NCBI GenBank assembly: GCA_948144175.1
Contig: CANXME010000784.1
Location: forward strand, 1,084,001-1,148,000
Source of the DNA: Closterium sp. NIES-65
Taxonomy: Eukaryota; Streptophyta; Zygnematophyceae; Desmidiales; Closteriaceae
Length of the DNA stretch: 64,000 bases
Reading direction: 5' to 3'
The notes beneath the pieces are model-generated. The model saw only the letters and a list, made by a program, of their open reading frames with translations, did no database searches and had not been told where the DNA came from. Of the stretch, positions 9,539 to 19,473 are shown one piece after another. The stretch's first letter is position 1, and each line of letters begins with the position of its first letter. Position numbers and translations under genes: made by a program.

Positions 9539-12500
9539 ATGCCATTCCGGTCTGTAGCAGCAGCGGCGCCGTTTCATCAGGCTGCCGCCACAGCCGCTGC
9601 CGCCACATCCGCTGCCGCTAGATGCTCTAGCAGAGAGGATTTTACCCGGAGACGCACATGCTGTAGCAGAGGAGGTATAATATTTAGCCGTAGCATTGAC
9701 AACCTTGGCTGTAGCAGAAGCATTCACAATCTAGATGCGACAGGCTGTAGCAGAGAGCGTGATGGGAGCCGCCGTGCCAGCAGCCTGGCTGCCGAGACCG
9801 CCGACGGCTGTAGCATTGGGGATTCCAGGAAACCACGTGCCGCCCACGAGTCAGTTCGGACAACCGGGCGCGGCTGTAGCATTGCGGCTTACAGGAAGCC
9901 ATGTGCCGGCCACGTGGCGGTTGGGAATGGGACGAACAGCGGATGTAGCGCAGCTGCTACAGCCGCAGGGGCGGGTTCGTTGGGCGTGCTGATCGCGATT
10001 GCATGCGGCGCGGCTGTAGCAGGTGTTGCCATGCCGGTTCATGCTGCTACGGCTGTCGCTGCTGCCACTGGTGCTGCTACAACTGCCGCTGCTACAGCCG
10101 CCGCGGCCACCGGTGCTGCTACAGCTACAGCCGTCGCTGCTGCAGGCGACGGGCTGTCAGACGGAGCGGTCTGGGCGGTGCTGTGCGCGTGCGCCGCTGG
10201 CGCCCAGGTGACTATAACGAGCGTGCTCAACTCACATCGTGATTTCTATTCTCTCACCACGACTAGTAAATCCCAAGTCAATAATCACTCTGTTTTCCCT
10301 CCTCTCCTCCTCCCCCTTTTCCCCACCATCTAACTCCGAGCAGCGCACAGAATACGGCTAACAGGTGACTTGGGTTACCAAAGTCACTCCGTTCACTCTA
10401 AACGCTCTCTCTCCCTCTTTTCCCCAGAGTCACTTCCTCTGCCCCATTCTGCCCCTCAAAATTGAATCTGTACCCATGGCCATGCTGTGTGCTCTCTTGT
10501 CTCTTTCTTCACTATGTGCTCCCTGTGTTTCCCACATCCACCCGTCTCCCCTCCTACTCCCCTCAGCTGCTAGACCAGCGCACGGCATGGGGCCAGCAGG
10601 TGTCGTCAGTGCTTCTAACCATGCTGTGAGCTCCCCGGTCTCTGTCTTAACTGTCTGCTCACTGCATTCTCCCCATCCACCTCCCGCCCTTCACACCCCT
10701 CAGCTGTTGGAGCAGCGCACGTCATGGGGCCAGCAGGTGTCATCGGTGCCTACCACTACGCTGACTTTTGAGTCGACTCAAAAGTCAGCAGCGCACGTCA
10801 TAAGGCCAGCAGGTGTCATCGGTGCCTACCACTATGCTGACTTTAGAGTCGACTCAAAAGTCAGCAGCGCACGTCATAAGGCCAGCAGGTGTCATCGGTG
10901 CCTTCCACTACGCTGACTTTAGAGTCGACTCAAAAGTCAGCAGCGCACGTCATAAGGCCAGGAGGTGTCATCGGTGCCTACCACTACGCTGACTTTTGAG
11001 TCGACTCAAAAGTCAGCAGCGCACGTCATAAGGCCAGCAGGTGTCATCGGTGCCTACCACTACGCTGACTTTTGAGTCGACTCAAAAGTCAGCAGCGCAC
11101 GTCATAAGGCCAGCAGGTGTCATCGGTGCCTACCACTACGCTGACTTTAGAGTCGACTCAAAAGTCAGCAGCGCACGTCATAAGGCCAGCAGGTGTCATC
11201 GGTGCCTACCACTACGCTGACTTTAGAGTCGACTCAAAAGTCAGCAGCGCACGTCATAAGGCCAGCAGTGTCATCGGTGCCTACCACTACGCTGACTGCT
11301 CACCGGATTTTGTTCCAAGGTCTCCTCTCACCTTTTCCCCCTTCTCATTCCCCGATCATCCACCTCCCGCCCTTCAGCTGCTGGAGCAGCGCACGTCATG
11401 GGGTCAGCAGGTGTCGTCGGTGCTGCTAGCCATGCTGTGTGTTCACTGTATTCTGATTGAAGGTCTTTCGTCTCCCCTTTTCCGCCTTCCCCATTCTCCC
11501 CATCATCCACCTCCCGCCCTTCAGCTGTTGGAGCAGCGCACGTTGTGGGGTCAGCAGGTGTCGTCGGTGCTTCTAGCCATGCTGCTCAACCTCTAAATTC
11601 GTGAGGTCTCGCGTCCCCTCTTCTCCTCCCCCCTCGTCTCTCCAACCTCCTCCCCCATCCCCCTTCCCCCCCTCAGCTGTTAGAGCAGCGCACGTCGTGG
11701 GGTCAGCAGGTGTCATCGGTGCTTCTAACCATGCTGTGAGGCCTCTCGTCTCGTTTCCCCATCCACCCCTCACCCCCTCCCCTCTCCTGTCCCACCCCTC
11801 AGTTGCTGGAGCAGCGCACGTCGTGGGGCCAGCAGGTGTCGTCAGTGCTGCTAGCCATGCTCGCAGCAGCCGTGCTGGCCTCCCTCTCAGTGCTGCCCAC
11901 CGCCTCTCCCGTCTATGATTTTGTAAGCGAGCGGCAAAAATATCGTGAGCGCACGTCGTAACGTTGAGCACGCCGTGAAAATATCTTCGCAGCCGAGTTG
12001 TCTTTTTGTTCGTTTGTTTTCTTTACTTCCTGTGCTCACGATTTTGTGAGTTCCTCTTCTTTCTGTGCCTGCCAATCAGGTGTGGACACGTGTCATGCCC
12101 ATGGCCGTGGCTCTGGTGCTGTTAGAAACAGATGTGACGTCAGCATTCACACAGTCAGGTGAGGCATACATCATCCCGTGCCATTCTATGCTATGCAGGA
12201 CCTCACAACAAGCTACCATATGTCATCCCATGCCCATGCCATGTCCATGCCATGCCAACAATGCCATCCAATGTCATGCTGCCTCGCCTTATCACATGGA
12301 TTACGCCCTCTCTCTCCCGCTCTCTCCACCCCCACTCCCTTGCCTATCCCAATCAGGCCGGCCTGCTAGCCTTCCTTCTGGGCGATTTTCGAAACGTCTC
12401 AAAATCGTCTCTCTCCTCTCCCCCCCTTCCCCTGCCTTCCCCTCCAATCAGGTCCCGGCCTGCTAGCATTCCTGCTGGGTGCAGCGGGCACGATTGCAGG

Positions 12501-15351
12501 GACACTTGTCGGCTTCTCATTGGCCGGGCCCTCCCTTGGGGTGGAGGGGTGGAAGGTGGCGGCTTGCTTCTGTGCGACGTACATCGGTGGTAGTGTTAAC
12601 TATGCTGCCACTGCTAAGGTGAGGAGAGAGGGAGAGGCAGAGGGATGAAGGAGAGACAGAGAGAGAGTACTAGGAAAATGAAGGGTGCCGGCCTGCTTCT
12701 GTGCTGCGTACATTGGGAGGAGCGTGGACTACACTGCCACTGCTAAGGTGAGGAGAGAGGGAGAGGCAATGGAAGAAGAGAGTTGAGTTTCAAGAACCTC
12801 CTCGTAGCCGCCTACTCTCCCTACTCTCCGTCCCTCTCGCTGAATCTCCTCTTCTCACCTGTTCACACATCCACCAGGCTCTAGGCATGGACATCACAGC
12901 AGGGGCAGCAGCAGCCAGCACGGGAGCCAGCCTACTCACAGCAGGCATGGCGGTGGACAACCTCCTCGTGGCTGCTTACTTCTCGGTGCTTGCTGCTCTC
13001 TGCCTCCCTCCCCTCTCACCACCACACACCACAGGCTCTAGGCATGGACATCACAGCAGGAGCAGCAGCAGCCAGCATGGGGGCCAGTTTTCTGACAGCA
13101 GGCATGGCGGTGGACGATCTCCTCATGGCCGCTTACTTCTCAGTGCTCTATGTCTCCCTTGCTCCTCCCGTCCGTTCCTTCCTGTATGCACATGCATATC
13201 AGGCCCTGGGCATGGACATCACAGCAGGAGCGGCAGCGGCCAGCACGGGAGCCAGCTTACTCACAGCAGGCATGGCAGTCGATAACCTTCTCATGGCCGC
13301 TTACTTCTCGGTGCTTGCTGCCCTCCCGGACTCCTGGCCCAAGCCGTGGGGTGGGGAGAGGTGGGGAGGGGTGAAGATAGGAGGCAATTCTGATGAGTCG
13401 GAGAAAAAGCTAGATACAGGGCTTTCGGCTCCTCTCCTCCACTCCTCCCCGTCTCCTTCCTCTCCTTCTCCTTCCGCCTCTTCTTCCTCTTCCTCATCCT
13501 TGCACACTCCTGCTCCTCTGCCGTCTCCCTCCCCTCCCTCCTCATCCTCCTCACACCTCACTCACTCTCCACCCCCCGCCCCCTCGGTGGAGTCCCTCAC
13601 TCTCTCCATTGCCGCTGCCGCCTCAGCATGCGCGCTAGCGGACAAAATTGCTGTCCACCTGCCGCCCGTGATGGCCTCGGCACAGCTGGCGCTTGCCGCC
13701 CTGCTGGCCTCCCTCCTGTCGACTGTAGCAGCCAGGCTGACAGGGCGGGGGGAGAAGAGAAAGGAGGGAGAGGAGGGAGAGGAGGGAGGTTCACTGTTCA
13801 CAGGAGCAGAAACGCTTGGAAACTCCCTGATGCTGGTCTTCTTTGCAAATGTAAGCTTATTTTCCAGGCGCCTAAAAAATTCACTGTTCACTGTCCACAG
13901 GAGCAGAGACGCTTGGGAACTCCCTAATTCTGGTCTTCTTTGCAAATTTAAGCCTTCCTGCGCGCCCATAACCGAGCAAGTTAATAGTCACCCCCTTTCC
14001 TTCATGGGCATCAATCAGCGTTTTCCAGGTACCCTTGAGATGTCCGAGGGCAGTAGGATTTCGGGCTTTAAGCTAGTACACAAGATGGTGCTGCAACCGT
14101 TGGTGCTACCTAATCCGTCTTGACCATTTAGCTACCCTTTACCCTTTCTCTGGCAGATAGGAGCGTCAGCAAGTGTGTCTGAAGCCATGTCCGCTGGTGG
14201 TGGTCTGCTTGCATTCGTTGCAACTGTGTTAATGGTATGTCATGGCTGCTGCTCATTGGTGATGGCTCCTGAAAATTGTAGTTTGAAGGAGTCGTTCTTT
14301 CCACCACAAGTTGCAATCTATTCCCTTTAGTTGTTTTGTTCTCTGTTCTCTGTTTTCCCTCAGCCACTCGTAGGCATTTCCAAACTCCTGATCTTTCCCC
14401 CTTTTCCATTTCTTGCTGCACGATCCGCCCGCCACATCAGGTTCACATTGTAGTAGTTCTTCTAGGGGGAAGACTTCTCAACATCCCACTTGATATTGTA
14501 AGTGCTGCATCCTTTTCCTTATGCAAGCTTTTATTAGCGCTGATGCTCTGGCTCCTTACCCTCTTTTTTTGTCCATCTAGTTCCCATACAGAAACTTGCG
14601 GAACAATGTGGAGTCAGTTAAAAACACACTGTCACAGCATCACATATGTTTTTCCGTATAGTGATTTCCTATGCAGATGAATGGAGCAAAGAAAACAAAA
14701 AAGAACGAAAAAAAAAAAAAGAGAAGAAGAAGAAGGTGTTCTGTCTTGTTACTCTTCTCCTTCTACCCCTCTGGTCCCTCATTTCGTTCCTTCCCTAGCA
14801 TCTCTTCCATGGCTGCTTCGAGACGCCAAATAACCTCCCTTATGTCGCTTCCCTCCTTGCTTCTCCATCCTTTCCCATCCCCCCCCAATCAGCTAATGGT
14901 AGCATCCAATGCCAATGTGGGGGGTCCTGCCACTGCTGCTGCTATGGCCAGTGCCCGCAATTGGCCCCAACTGGTGAGACCAGCTACAGTGTTCAGGTTT
15001 TTTGTTGGGTTTATCGTCTAGAAACCTGCACTGTCTGTACTGGTAACACATGGGGTTTCACAGTGTGAGCGATTTCATGGTACAATATACATTCCACTGG
15101 TCCATCCAACTGCCACTCCCTATCCTCTCTTCACTTGCATCAGCAGCATTGCTTCATTCAGCCCAGAACATTCAACAATATGTTTCTGCTGTAACAAAGA
15201 AAACCCATTGCTGTATCCCTTGAATTTTCAGGTGCGTCCTGCAGTGCTACTGGGGACATTTGGCTATACCATCGGAACAGCCATTGCCTTTCTACTTGGA
15301 ATCAACGTGCTACAGCCCATGGCAGCAGCTGCTTTTGCCCAAGTACTGTGA
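9539..15351 (+). CDS. DUF819 family integral membrane protein, probably plastid-targeted
   Basis: The nine-exon model is 9539-10207, 11803-11922, 12080-12158, 12452-12618, 13203-13850, 14157-14234, 14441-14497, 14893-14973 and 15232-15351, about 672 residues. Every exon except the 79/167-nt pair is phase 0. Blocks match the plant DUF819 proteins (Arabidopsis At5g52540/At5g24000 type): SDGAVWAVLCACAAGAQ, PMAVALVLLETDV, LLAFLLGAAGTIAGT, YIGGSVNYAATAKALG, LTAGMAVDNLLMAAYFSVL, ASNANVGGPATAAAMASA and GTAIAFLLGINVL. The family is a multi-pass membrane protein of unknown function. Exon 1 codes a long Ala/Cys/Ser/Arg-rich N-terminus that may be a transit peptide, though its reading is repetitive and less certain. 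A Ser/Pro-rich loop (about 13430-13590) separates two membrane blocks. Introns carry copies of exons 2, 4 and 5. Confidence 0.88.
9550..10145 (+). repeat. Dispersed CTGTAGCA/TGCTACAG octamers in DUF819 exon 1
   Basis: CTGTAGCA or one-base variants occur at least eight times between 9552 and 10020. The inverted form TGCTACAG or close variants recurs four or so times from 9950 to 10130. Spacing is irregular and the reading frame of the motif changes, so this is a DNA-level repeat rather than a protein repeat. Confidence 0.6.
10567..11739 (+). repeat. Serial copies of DUF819 exon 2 head in intron 1
   Basis: The first ~60 bases of exon 2 (11803 onward, coding LLEQRTSWGQQVSSVLLAML) recur after CAG acceptors at about 10567, 10704, 11378, 11525 and 11677, each in CT-rich intron context. 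Between the second and third lies the 76-bp array. All copies stop before the exon's second half, so the copy at 11803-11922 is the complete exon. Confidence 0.85.
10716..11300 (+). repeat. Eight-unit 76-bp tandem array derived from DUF819 exon 2, with palindromic spacers
   Basis: Units begin GCGCACGTCATAAGG at 10716, 10791, 10867, 10943, 11019, 11095, 11171 and 11247, an almost exact 76-bp period. Each has ~45 bp of exon-2-like sequence plus a spacer. The spacer contains a palindrome, for example 10760-10789, 30 bp centred on GTCGAC. Some units carry a one-base variant (TTTAGAG instead of TTTTGAG). The array ends where a unit lacks the spacer. Confidence 0.9.
12357..12384 (+). repeat. Short copy of DUF819 exon 4 head
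   Basis: After an AATCAG acceptor, 28 bases repeat GGCCTGCTAGC-TTCCT-CTGGG of exon 4 (12452 onward, coding GLLAFLLG) and then diverge into intron sequence. Confidence 0.7.
12681..12747 (+). repeat. Diverged copy of DUF819 exon 4 tail
   Basis: This repeats the end of exon 4 (coding ACFCATYIGGSVNYAATAK in the true exon), including the GCTAAG|GTGAGG donor. It lies ~65 bp downstream of the true exon end. Confidence 0.8.
12878..13150 (+). repeat. Two diverged copies of DUF819 exon 5 head
   Basis: Copies starting at 12878 and 13035 follow CAG acceptors and repeat ~115-130 bases of exon 5 (13203 onward), coding LGMDITAGAAAAS and AGMAVDxLL. Neither has an obvious donor at its end. The third version continues into the rest of the exon and is taken as the used one. 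Confidence 0.85.
13880..13950 (+). repeat. Diverged copy of DUF819 exon 5 tail
   Basis: It repeats the last ~60 bases of exon 5 (coding GAETLGNSLMLVFFAN) about 30 bp after the true donor. Its own donor position reads TTTAAG rather than GTAAG, so this copy looks unspliceable at that point. Confidence 0.75.
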
Positions 15352-16065
15352 ATTGCCAACAATATATCAGAAGTCTTTTCTTTTGAGGACGAACGCCTGG
15401 CATGCAGCCAATGGTTCTCTGTTGACAAAATTATGCCCTGGCCGTTTCAGTTTATGTCAAAGAAGTAGCCCGGGGGGCACCTGGAAAGTATGCAAAGGCC
15501 CTCAAATAAATTACAAAATGGGGTGATTAATCACAACAATACTTAGTGTAGCCAAGCGTTGCTATCCTGCAAGTGCACACATTTCCTAAACATTAGTATT
15601 GTCCATCGATACTTCAGTAGCCTGGTACTGTGCGTCTAACCCGACGCAGTCTCATTCTGTGTCTCTCCGCGCCTTGCGGCGCGTCTGGCGCGGACCTTGG
15701 GCATGATCTTCTTCGCAAGGCGCACTATCCAAAGCCACATGATGTCGTGCGACGCGCGACGCGGAAATTTTACGCGTTGGACGCTTCCCCCTCTGAGTGA
15801 ATAGGTTATTTAACGGGAGTTCGCGAGAGCGCTGACGTTCAGACGGTGCAGTGGGTTAGGCTGGGAGAGGAGGAGGTAGACTGAAAAAGTACTGCGATGC
15901 ACTTCAGATGCTGAGGAACACTGAGCACCGAGAGGACTTTTGAGGCACGCAACGCAGGAGCTAAGGATCAGAGCAGTGAATGGAAAACAGAAAAGCAAAG
16001 GAACCAGCCAAATGTCGACGTGAACTAGCTTCTGATTCGCATCACCCCAACAAACTGCTTATGTA
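15352..16065. other. 3' flank of DUF819 gene; no gene seen
   Basis: An AATAAA at 15505-15510 may serve as poly(A) signal. The remainder is unique-looking non-coding DNA with a GC-rich patch near 15660-15780. I see no further gene. Confidence 0.4.
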
Positions 16066-16397
16066 CACCGAAACTGCGATAATTCCACACCCCGTACGCT
16101 TCCCTAGCCAGACACCCTAAATAGTTTTTGGTTCGAAGACACAGGCACCCTGAAAATATGGGTCTATAATTAAATTACCGGAACGTCCAGCCTCACGAAA
16201 CTTACACTTCACAGTCAGATTGAGAGGGGAAAATCTCCACATCATGCTTGTACTTTGGGAAATCCCGCCACGGGATTGCGTGAGTGTAACCTATATAAAT
16301 CAAATAATGTTGTGAGCCACTCTCAAAATCAGACTAAATGAGGGTGGCTACCCTCGGGCATAAAGATAAGGGGTGTGGAATTATCGCAGTTTCGGTG
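16066..16397. mobile_element. 332-bp inverted-repeat element (MITE-like), TA target duplication
   Basis: Perfect terminal inverted repeats of 28 bp (starting CACCGAAACTGCGATAATTC) are flanked by TA on both sides (16064-16065 and 16398-16399). The interior is AT-rich and non-coding. The TA duplication would suit the Tc1/mariner group, but the terminal sequence is not one I recognise. Confidence 0.7.
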
Positions 16398-16767
16398 TAT
16401 ATTCAAGAAAGCAAGGGAAGAACAAGAATCATGAGAGGAACTAGGAGAACAAGAATCACGAGAGGCAAGGGACTCGACTCGATTAGCGGGTGTTCGAAGC
16501 GAACGTCAACATCCGTTGACAAAACTTCGGGGATGTCGGTAAATGGAAGCCCTCGGATTGAGGGTTCCGACCGTCAGGATCTGTCGACATCCGTTGACGT
16601 CCCACTTCAGACTCCATTGCACACCGCCGACACGACTCACATCGCAAGAGCAGCATTTTCCTGGTGAAACGACAGAAGCACAAGCACATGGGTCTCGCAT
16701 CCATTCTTGGGATTTGGTTGACGGATGCATTTAGGAATAAGAATATATTAAGATCGTAATCAGTTAC
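16398..16767. other. Unique sequence between the MITE and Gypsy-A
   Basis: Short direct repeats (GAACAAGAATCA-GAGAGG type) and a 110-codon open frame without recognisable similarity. It is taken as the host flank of Gypsy-A. Confidence 0.35.
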
Positions 16768-17094
16768 TGTTACAGGCGAAATGAATCTAAGTAGCGAGAA
16801 TTGCACCTAGGTGTCAAACGAGTACAAAATGTGAGCGAAGGCATGAACGAACATTTATATGCGAAACATGCAAACGGTAACGCGGTGCGTGCGAGCTAGC
16901 TAGTGCTACGCTGGAAGCGAGGCTCTGGCTTGTCCCGAAGCGTAGGCCGACACGGCCGGTCCAGCAGTGCGAGGTTTGGTAAAACAATGCGCGCTAAGTC
17001 GGCGAAGCCCCGTTAGCAATAACGGGCGAACAACGGCTGCAGCTGTACGCGGTGTTGCAGGGTGCGCTAAGGAATATTGAGAAAATTCCTTACA
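16768..17094 (-). repeat. Gypsy-A left LTR (3' LTR)
   Basis: 327 bp, TGTTACAGG...TTCCTTACA, about 92% identical to 60971-61297. A C/T-rich polypurine-tract complement follows it inside the element. Confidence 0.88.
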
Positions 17095-17615
17095 CTACCC
17101 CTCCCTCAAGAAGCCCCCTCCGCTCCGCGAGTGCGTGTATATTGCGGAAACCCCGGCTCCTCAGGTACACTTGCAGGACAGGGTGGTTTTCGATGTTGGC
17201 CAGGGGCACCCAGCTATCTTCAGTAGGCGTGCGATCCTTCCAGCGAACGAGGAATTCAATCCTCTTGATTCCCGTGGCCTGTCGAATCCGATGGCTCAAG
17301 ATTTTTTCTGGCTCAATGATCGGCTCCGATGCAGGGCGAGTCATGGATGGTGGGCGGTGACGAGGCAGTTCGCTTGTGGTTGGGACATATGGGCGAACCA
17401 GGCTGACGTGGAATGAAGGGCTGATGTACCACTCCGTCGGCAACAGTAGGAGGGCTTTCACTAAGGTATTCATGTGGCTGATTTGGAATGGTCCACAGTA
17501 GCGGGGTCGCAATTTTGGTACGACGGGCAGTCTTAAGTTCTGTGTCTCGAGCAGTATGTAGTCTCCTGACTGGTGCGTGACTGAGCTGCGGTGGCGGTCA
17601 GCGTTGCGCTTAGCA
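17095..17615 (-). pseudogene. Gypsy-A integrase tail and chromodomain
   Basis: Minus-strand coding contains RPRYCGPFQI and WYISPSFHVSLVRPYVP, the usual C-terminal integrase region. These are followed by IEFLVRWKDR and EDSWVPLANI, a chromodomain. Chromodomains direct integration to particular chromatin in chromoviruses. This is part of the fossil Gypsy-A. Confidence 0.8.
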
Positions 17616-19114
17616 TGTCAGAATGTTATAATTGTGTAGCCTGCAGTGGGGTACTCTATAGCGAGTACAACCCAATTAGGGTTTCCTATATGTATGCCAA
17701 CTGCTGCTAGTGCAAATCCTCCTTTTGCTCACTCTTGTTGATGCTAACATGGTATCAGAGTAGGTCGACCCTCCTGGGTCGATCCTGTGGGTGGGCCCCA
17801 CCCGATGCTTCAGCTGCTCTACTGCTGTCGCGCGCCCCGGGCGCGCGACCCTATCTTCCTGCCGCGCGCTCGGAGCGCGCGGCGTTTTTCATCCCGCCGT
17901 GCGCTCAGGGCGTGCGGCGGTTTTCTGCCCGCCGTGCGCCCCGAGGCGCGCCTGCTCGTCATGGCGACCCCGGGGACCTGCGCACTGCCCTCCGTCGTCC
18001 TCCTCCCGTCGCCTCGTTGCGGCGCCCTGGGGGCCCGCGCGCCGGCCCCTTCCGTCGCCTCTTCGCGGCGCCTTGGGGGCCCGCGCGTCCCCCCTCTCCC
18101 GTCACCTCGTCGCAGCACCTTGGGGGCCCGCCCGTCGCCCCCCTCCCGTCGCCTCGTCGCGGCGCCTTGGGGGCCCGCGCGCCGCCCTCACCCGTCGCCT
18201 CGTCGCGGCGCCTTGGGGGCCCGCGCGCGGTCCCTTCCGTCGCCCGTCGAGCCGCCCTCAGGGGCCCGTGCGCGGCCCCCCTCCCGTCACCCGCAGTGGC
18301 GCCCTCGGGGGGCCCGCGCCCTGCTCTTTCTTGGCGCCCAGGAGACCCCCCGACGCCACCCTTTCCCTTTGTGAAGCGCCCCTGCTGCTTCCCGCGCTCC
18401 TGCCTTAGTTAGGGTTTGGGGGTGGCGGGCATGGGGGTGACCGCTGTGGGTAACCTGCAACTCCTCCTCCTTCTCTGTCTCCCACTTCTGCAGCTGCCGC
18501 TGAGGGGGGTGGGTGTGTGGGAGCCGAGGGTTTAGGGTTTAACGGGGGTGACGTGGGAGTGGAGCTAGGGGTGCAGCAGGGGGTGTGTGGAAAGGAGGTG
18601 GGACTGTTTGGGGAGGCTGAGAGGAGGCCGCCGTCGTGTCGTCCGCAGCCCCTGTAGTCCGGAGCCCTCACGCTCTCGGTAGCCCAGAGAGCCTTGCTGT
18701 GCCAGTCGCCTGTGGGTCCGTTGCTCCTACCGCTCGTCGTAGTCGCAGAGCCAGATACTCCCATAGTCCGGTGCCATCGTGCGCTCGGTAGCTACTGTGT
18801 CAGTCCTCCTGGTGCCCGTGTGTCTGCAGCTTCAGCCGTCGTCTCCCATCTTCTCTCCCCTCACAATTCCTCCTCCTCCTCACTTGCCCTCTGTGATCGC
18901 CTCTAGCTTTGCTTATAATTGTGAACTATTACGATGCTTGCTCATTGTGCTGATTACACCCCACTTTGGCTATGGGGATGTGTCAGAATGATATAATTGT
19001 CTAGCCTGCAGTGGGGTACTCTATAGCGAGTACAACCCAATTAGGGTTTCCTATATATATGCCAACTGCTGCTAGTGCAAATCCTCCTTTTGCTCACTCT
19101 TGTTGATTCTGACA
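17616..19114 (+). mobile_element. TRIM-a: 1.5-kb non-autonomous LTR element, TSD TAGCA
   Basis: LTRs of 134 bp lie at 17616-17749 and 18981-19114 (about 5 differences), flanked by TAGCA on both sides. The primer site TGGTATCAGAG follows the left LTR directly, and a polypurine tract (CTATGGGGATG) precedes the right LTR. The 1.2-kb interior is GC-rich and non-coding, with tandem GTCGCCTCGTCGCGGCGCC-like units at about 17990-18310. LTR ends, primer hairpin and polypurine tract resemble the copia elements in this window, so it was probably moved by their proteins. It lies inside the Gypsy-A integrase region. Confidence 0.85.
17750..17805 (+). promoter_or_regulatory. TRIM-a primer-binding site and adjoining hairpin
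   Basis: TGGTATCAGAG follows the LTR. Arms TCGACCC and GGGTCGA around a TCCT loop come next, then GGGCCCCACCC. The position matches the copia elements, but the stem sequence is different. Confidence 0.65.
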
Positions 19115-19119
19115 TAGCA

Positions 19120-19473
19120 ATGACATTGGCTTTTTTTAATTGCTTCTGCGGCTCTAGTGCGGGCAGCTTCCAGGATTTCGGCGAATTGCTGTGCACGTGG
19201 TGTTGGGTTGTCTGGACTCGGCGTCATGGGCACTGTAGGGTTTTGCCCGTAGTTCAGGTAGAAGGGGGACTGCTGCGTCGTTGCTGACGTGGCGTTGTTG
19301 TACGCAAACTCGATCAGCGGCAGCTGCTGCTCCCAAGTGGTAGGGTCGTCGCACGTGGCACGATTCAACTGCTCCATCGTCTGATTCGTCCGCTCCGTTT
19401 GACCGTCGGTCTCAGGGTGGTACGACGAACTGAACTGTAGCCTGGTCCTGAACTGTAGCCTGGTCCTGAACTA
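19120..19473 (-). pseudogene. Gypsy-A integrase fragment between TRIM-a and Copia-B
   Basis: Minus-strand coding with EQLNRATCDDPTTWEQQLPL and FAYNNATSATTQQSPFYLNY is typical of the integrase region after the catalytic core. This is part of the fossil Gypsy-A. Confidence 0.8.

Noticed and set aside
10365-10916. Open frame across the exon-2 copies and array
   Set aside because: It runs through CT-rich introns and repeat units. It exists only because the copied exon and spacer happen to stay open; the DUF819 model splices over it.
10716-11300. CRISPR-like regular repeat array
   Set aside because: The whole 76-bp unit repeats, spacers are not unique, and the units derive from a eukaryotic exon. 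It is a tandem duplication inside an intron.
13203-13850. DUF819 as a transporter of known substrate
   Set aside because: The family match is clear but no experiment I know of fixes a substrate, so no function is claimed.
72-13950. Exon copies explained as uncollapsed haplotypes or assembly error
   Set aside because: Copies are partial, differ in length, carry many substitutions and are interleaved with unique intron sequence. A haplotype or assembly duplicate would repeat whole blocks nearly identically.
16338-16667. 110-codon frame left of Gypsy-A
   Set aside because: It overlaps the end of the small inverted-repeat element and has no recognisable protein features.
17735-18412. Long overlapping frames in GC-rich sequence
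   Set aside because: They are composition artefacts in the TRIM-a interior with Arg/Pro/Ala runs and no domain. The same applies to frames in the copia leaders at 25204-25920, 39846-40601 and 51385-51819.
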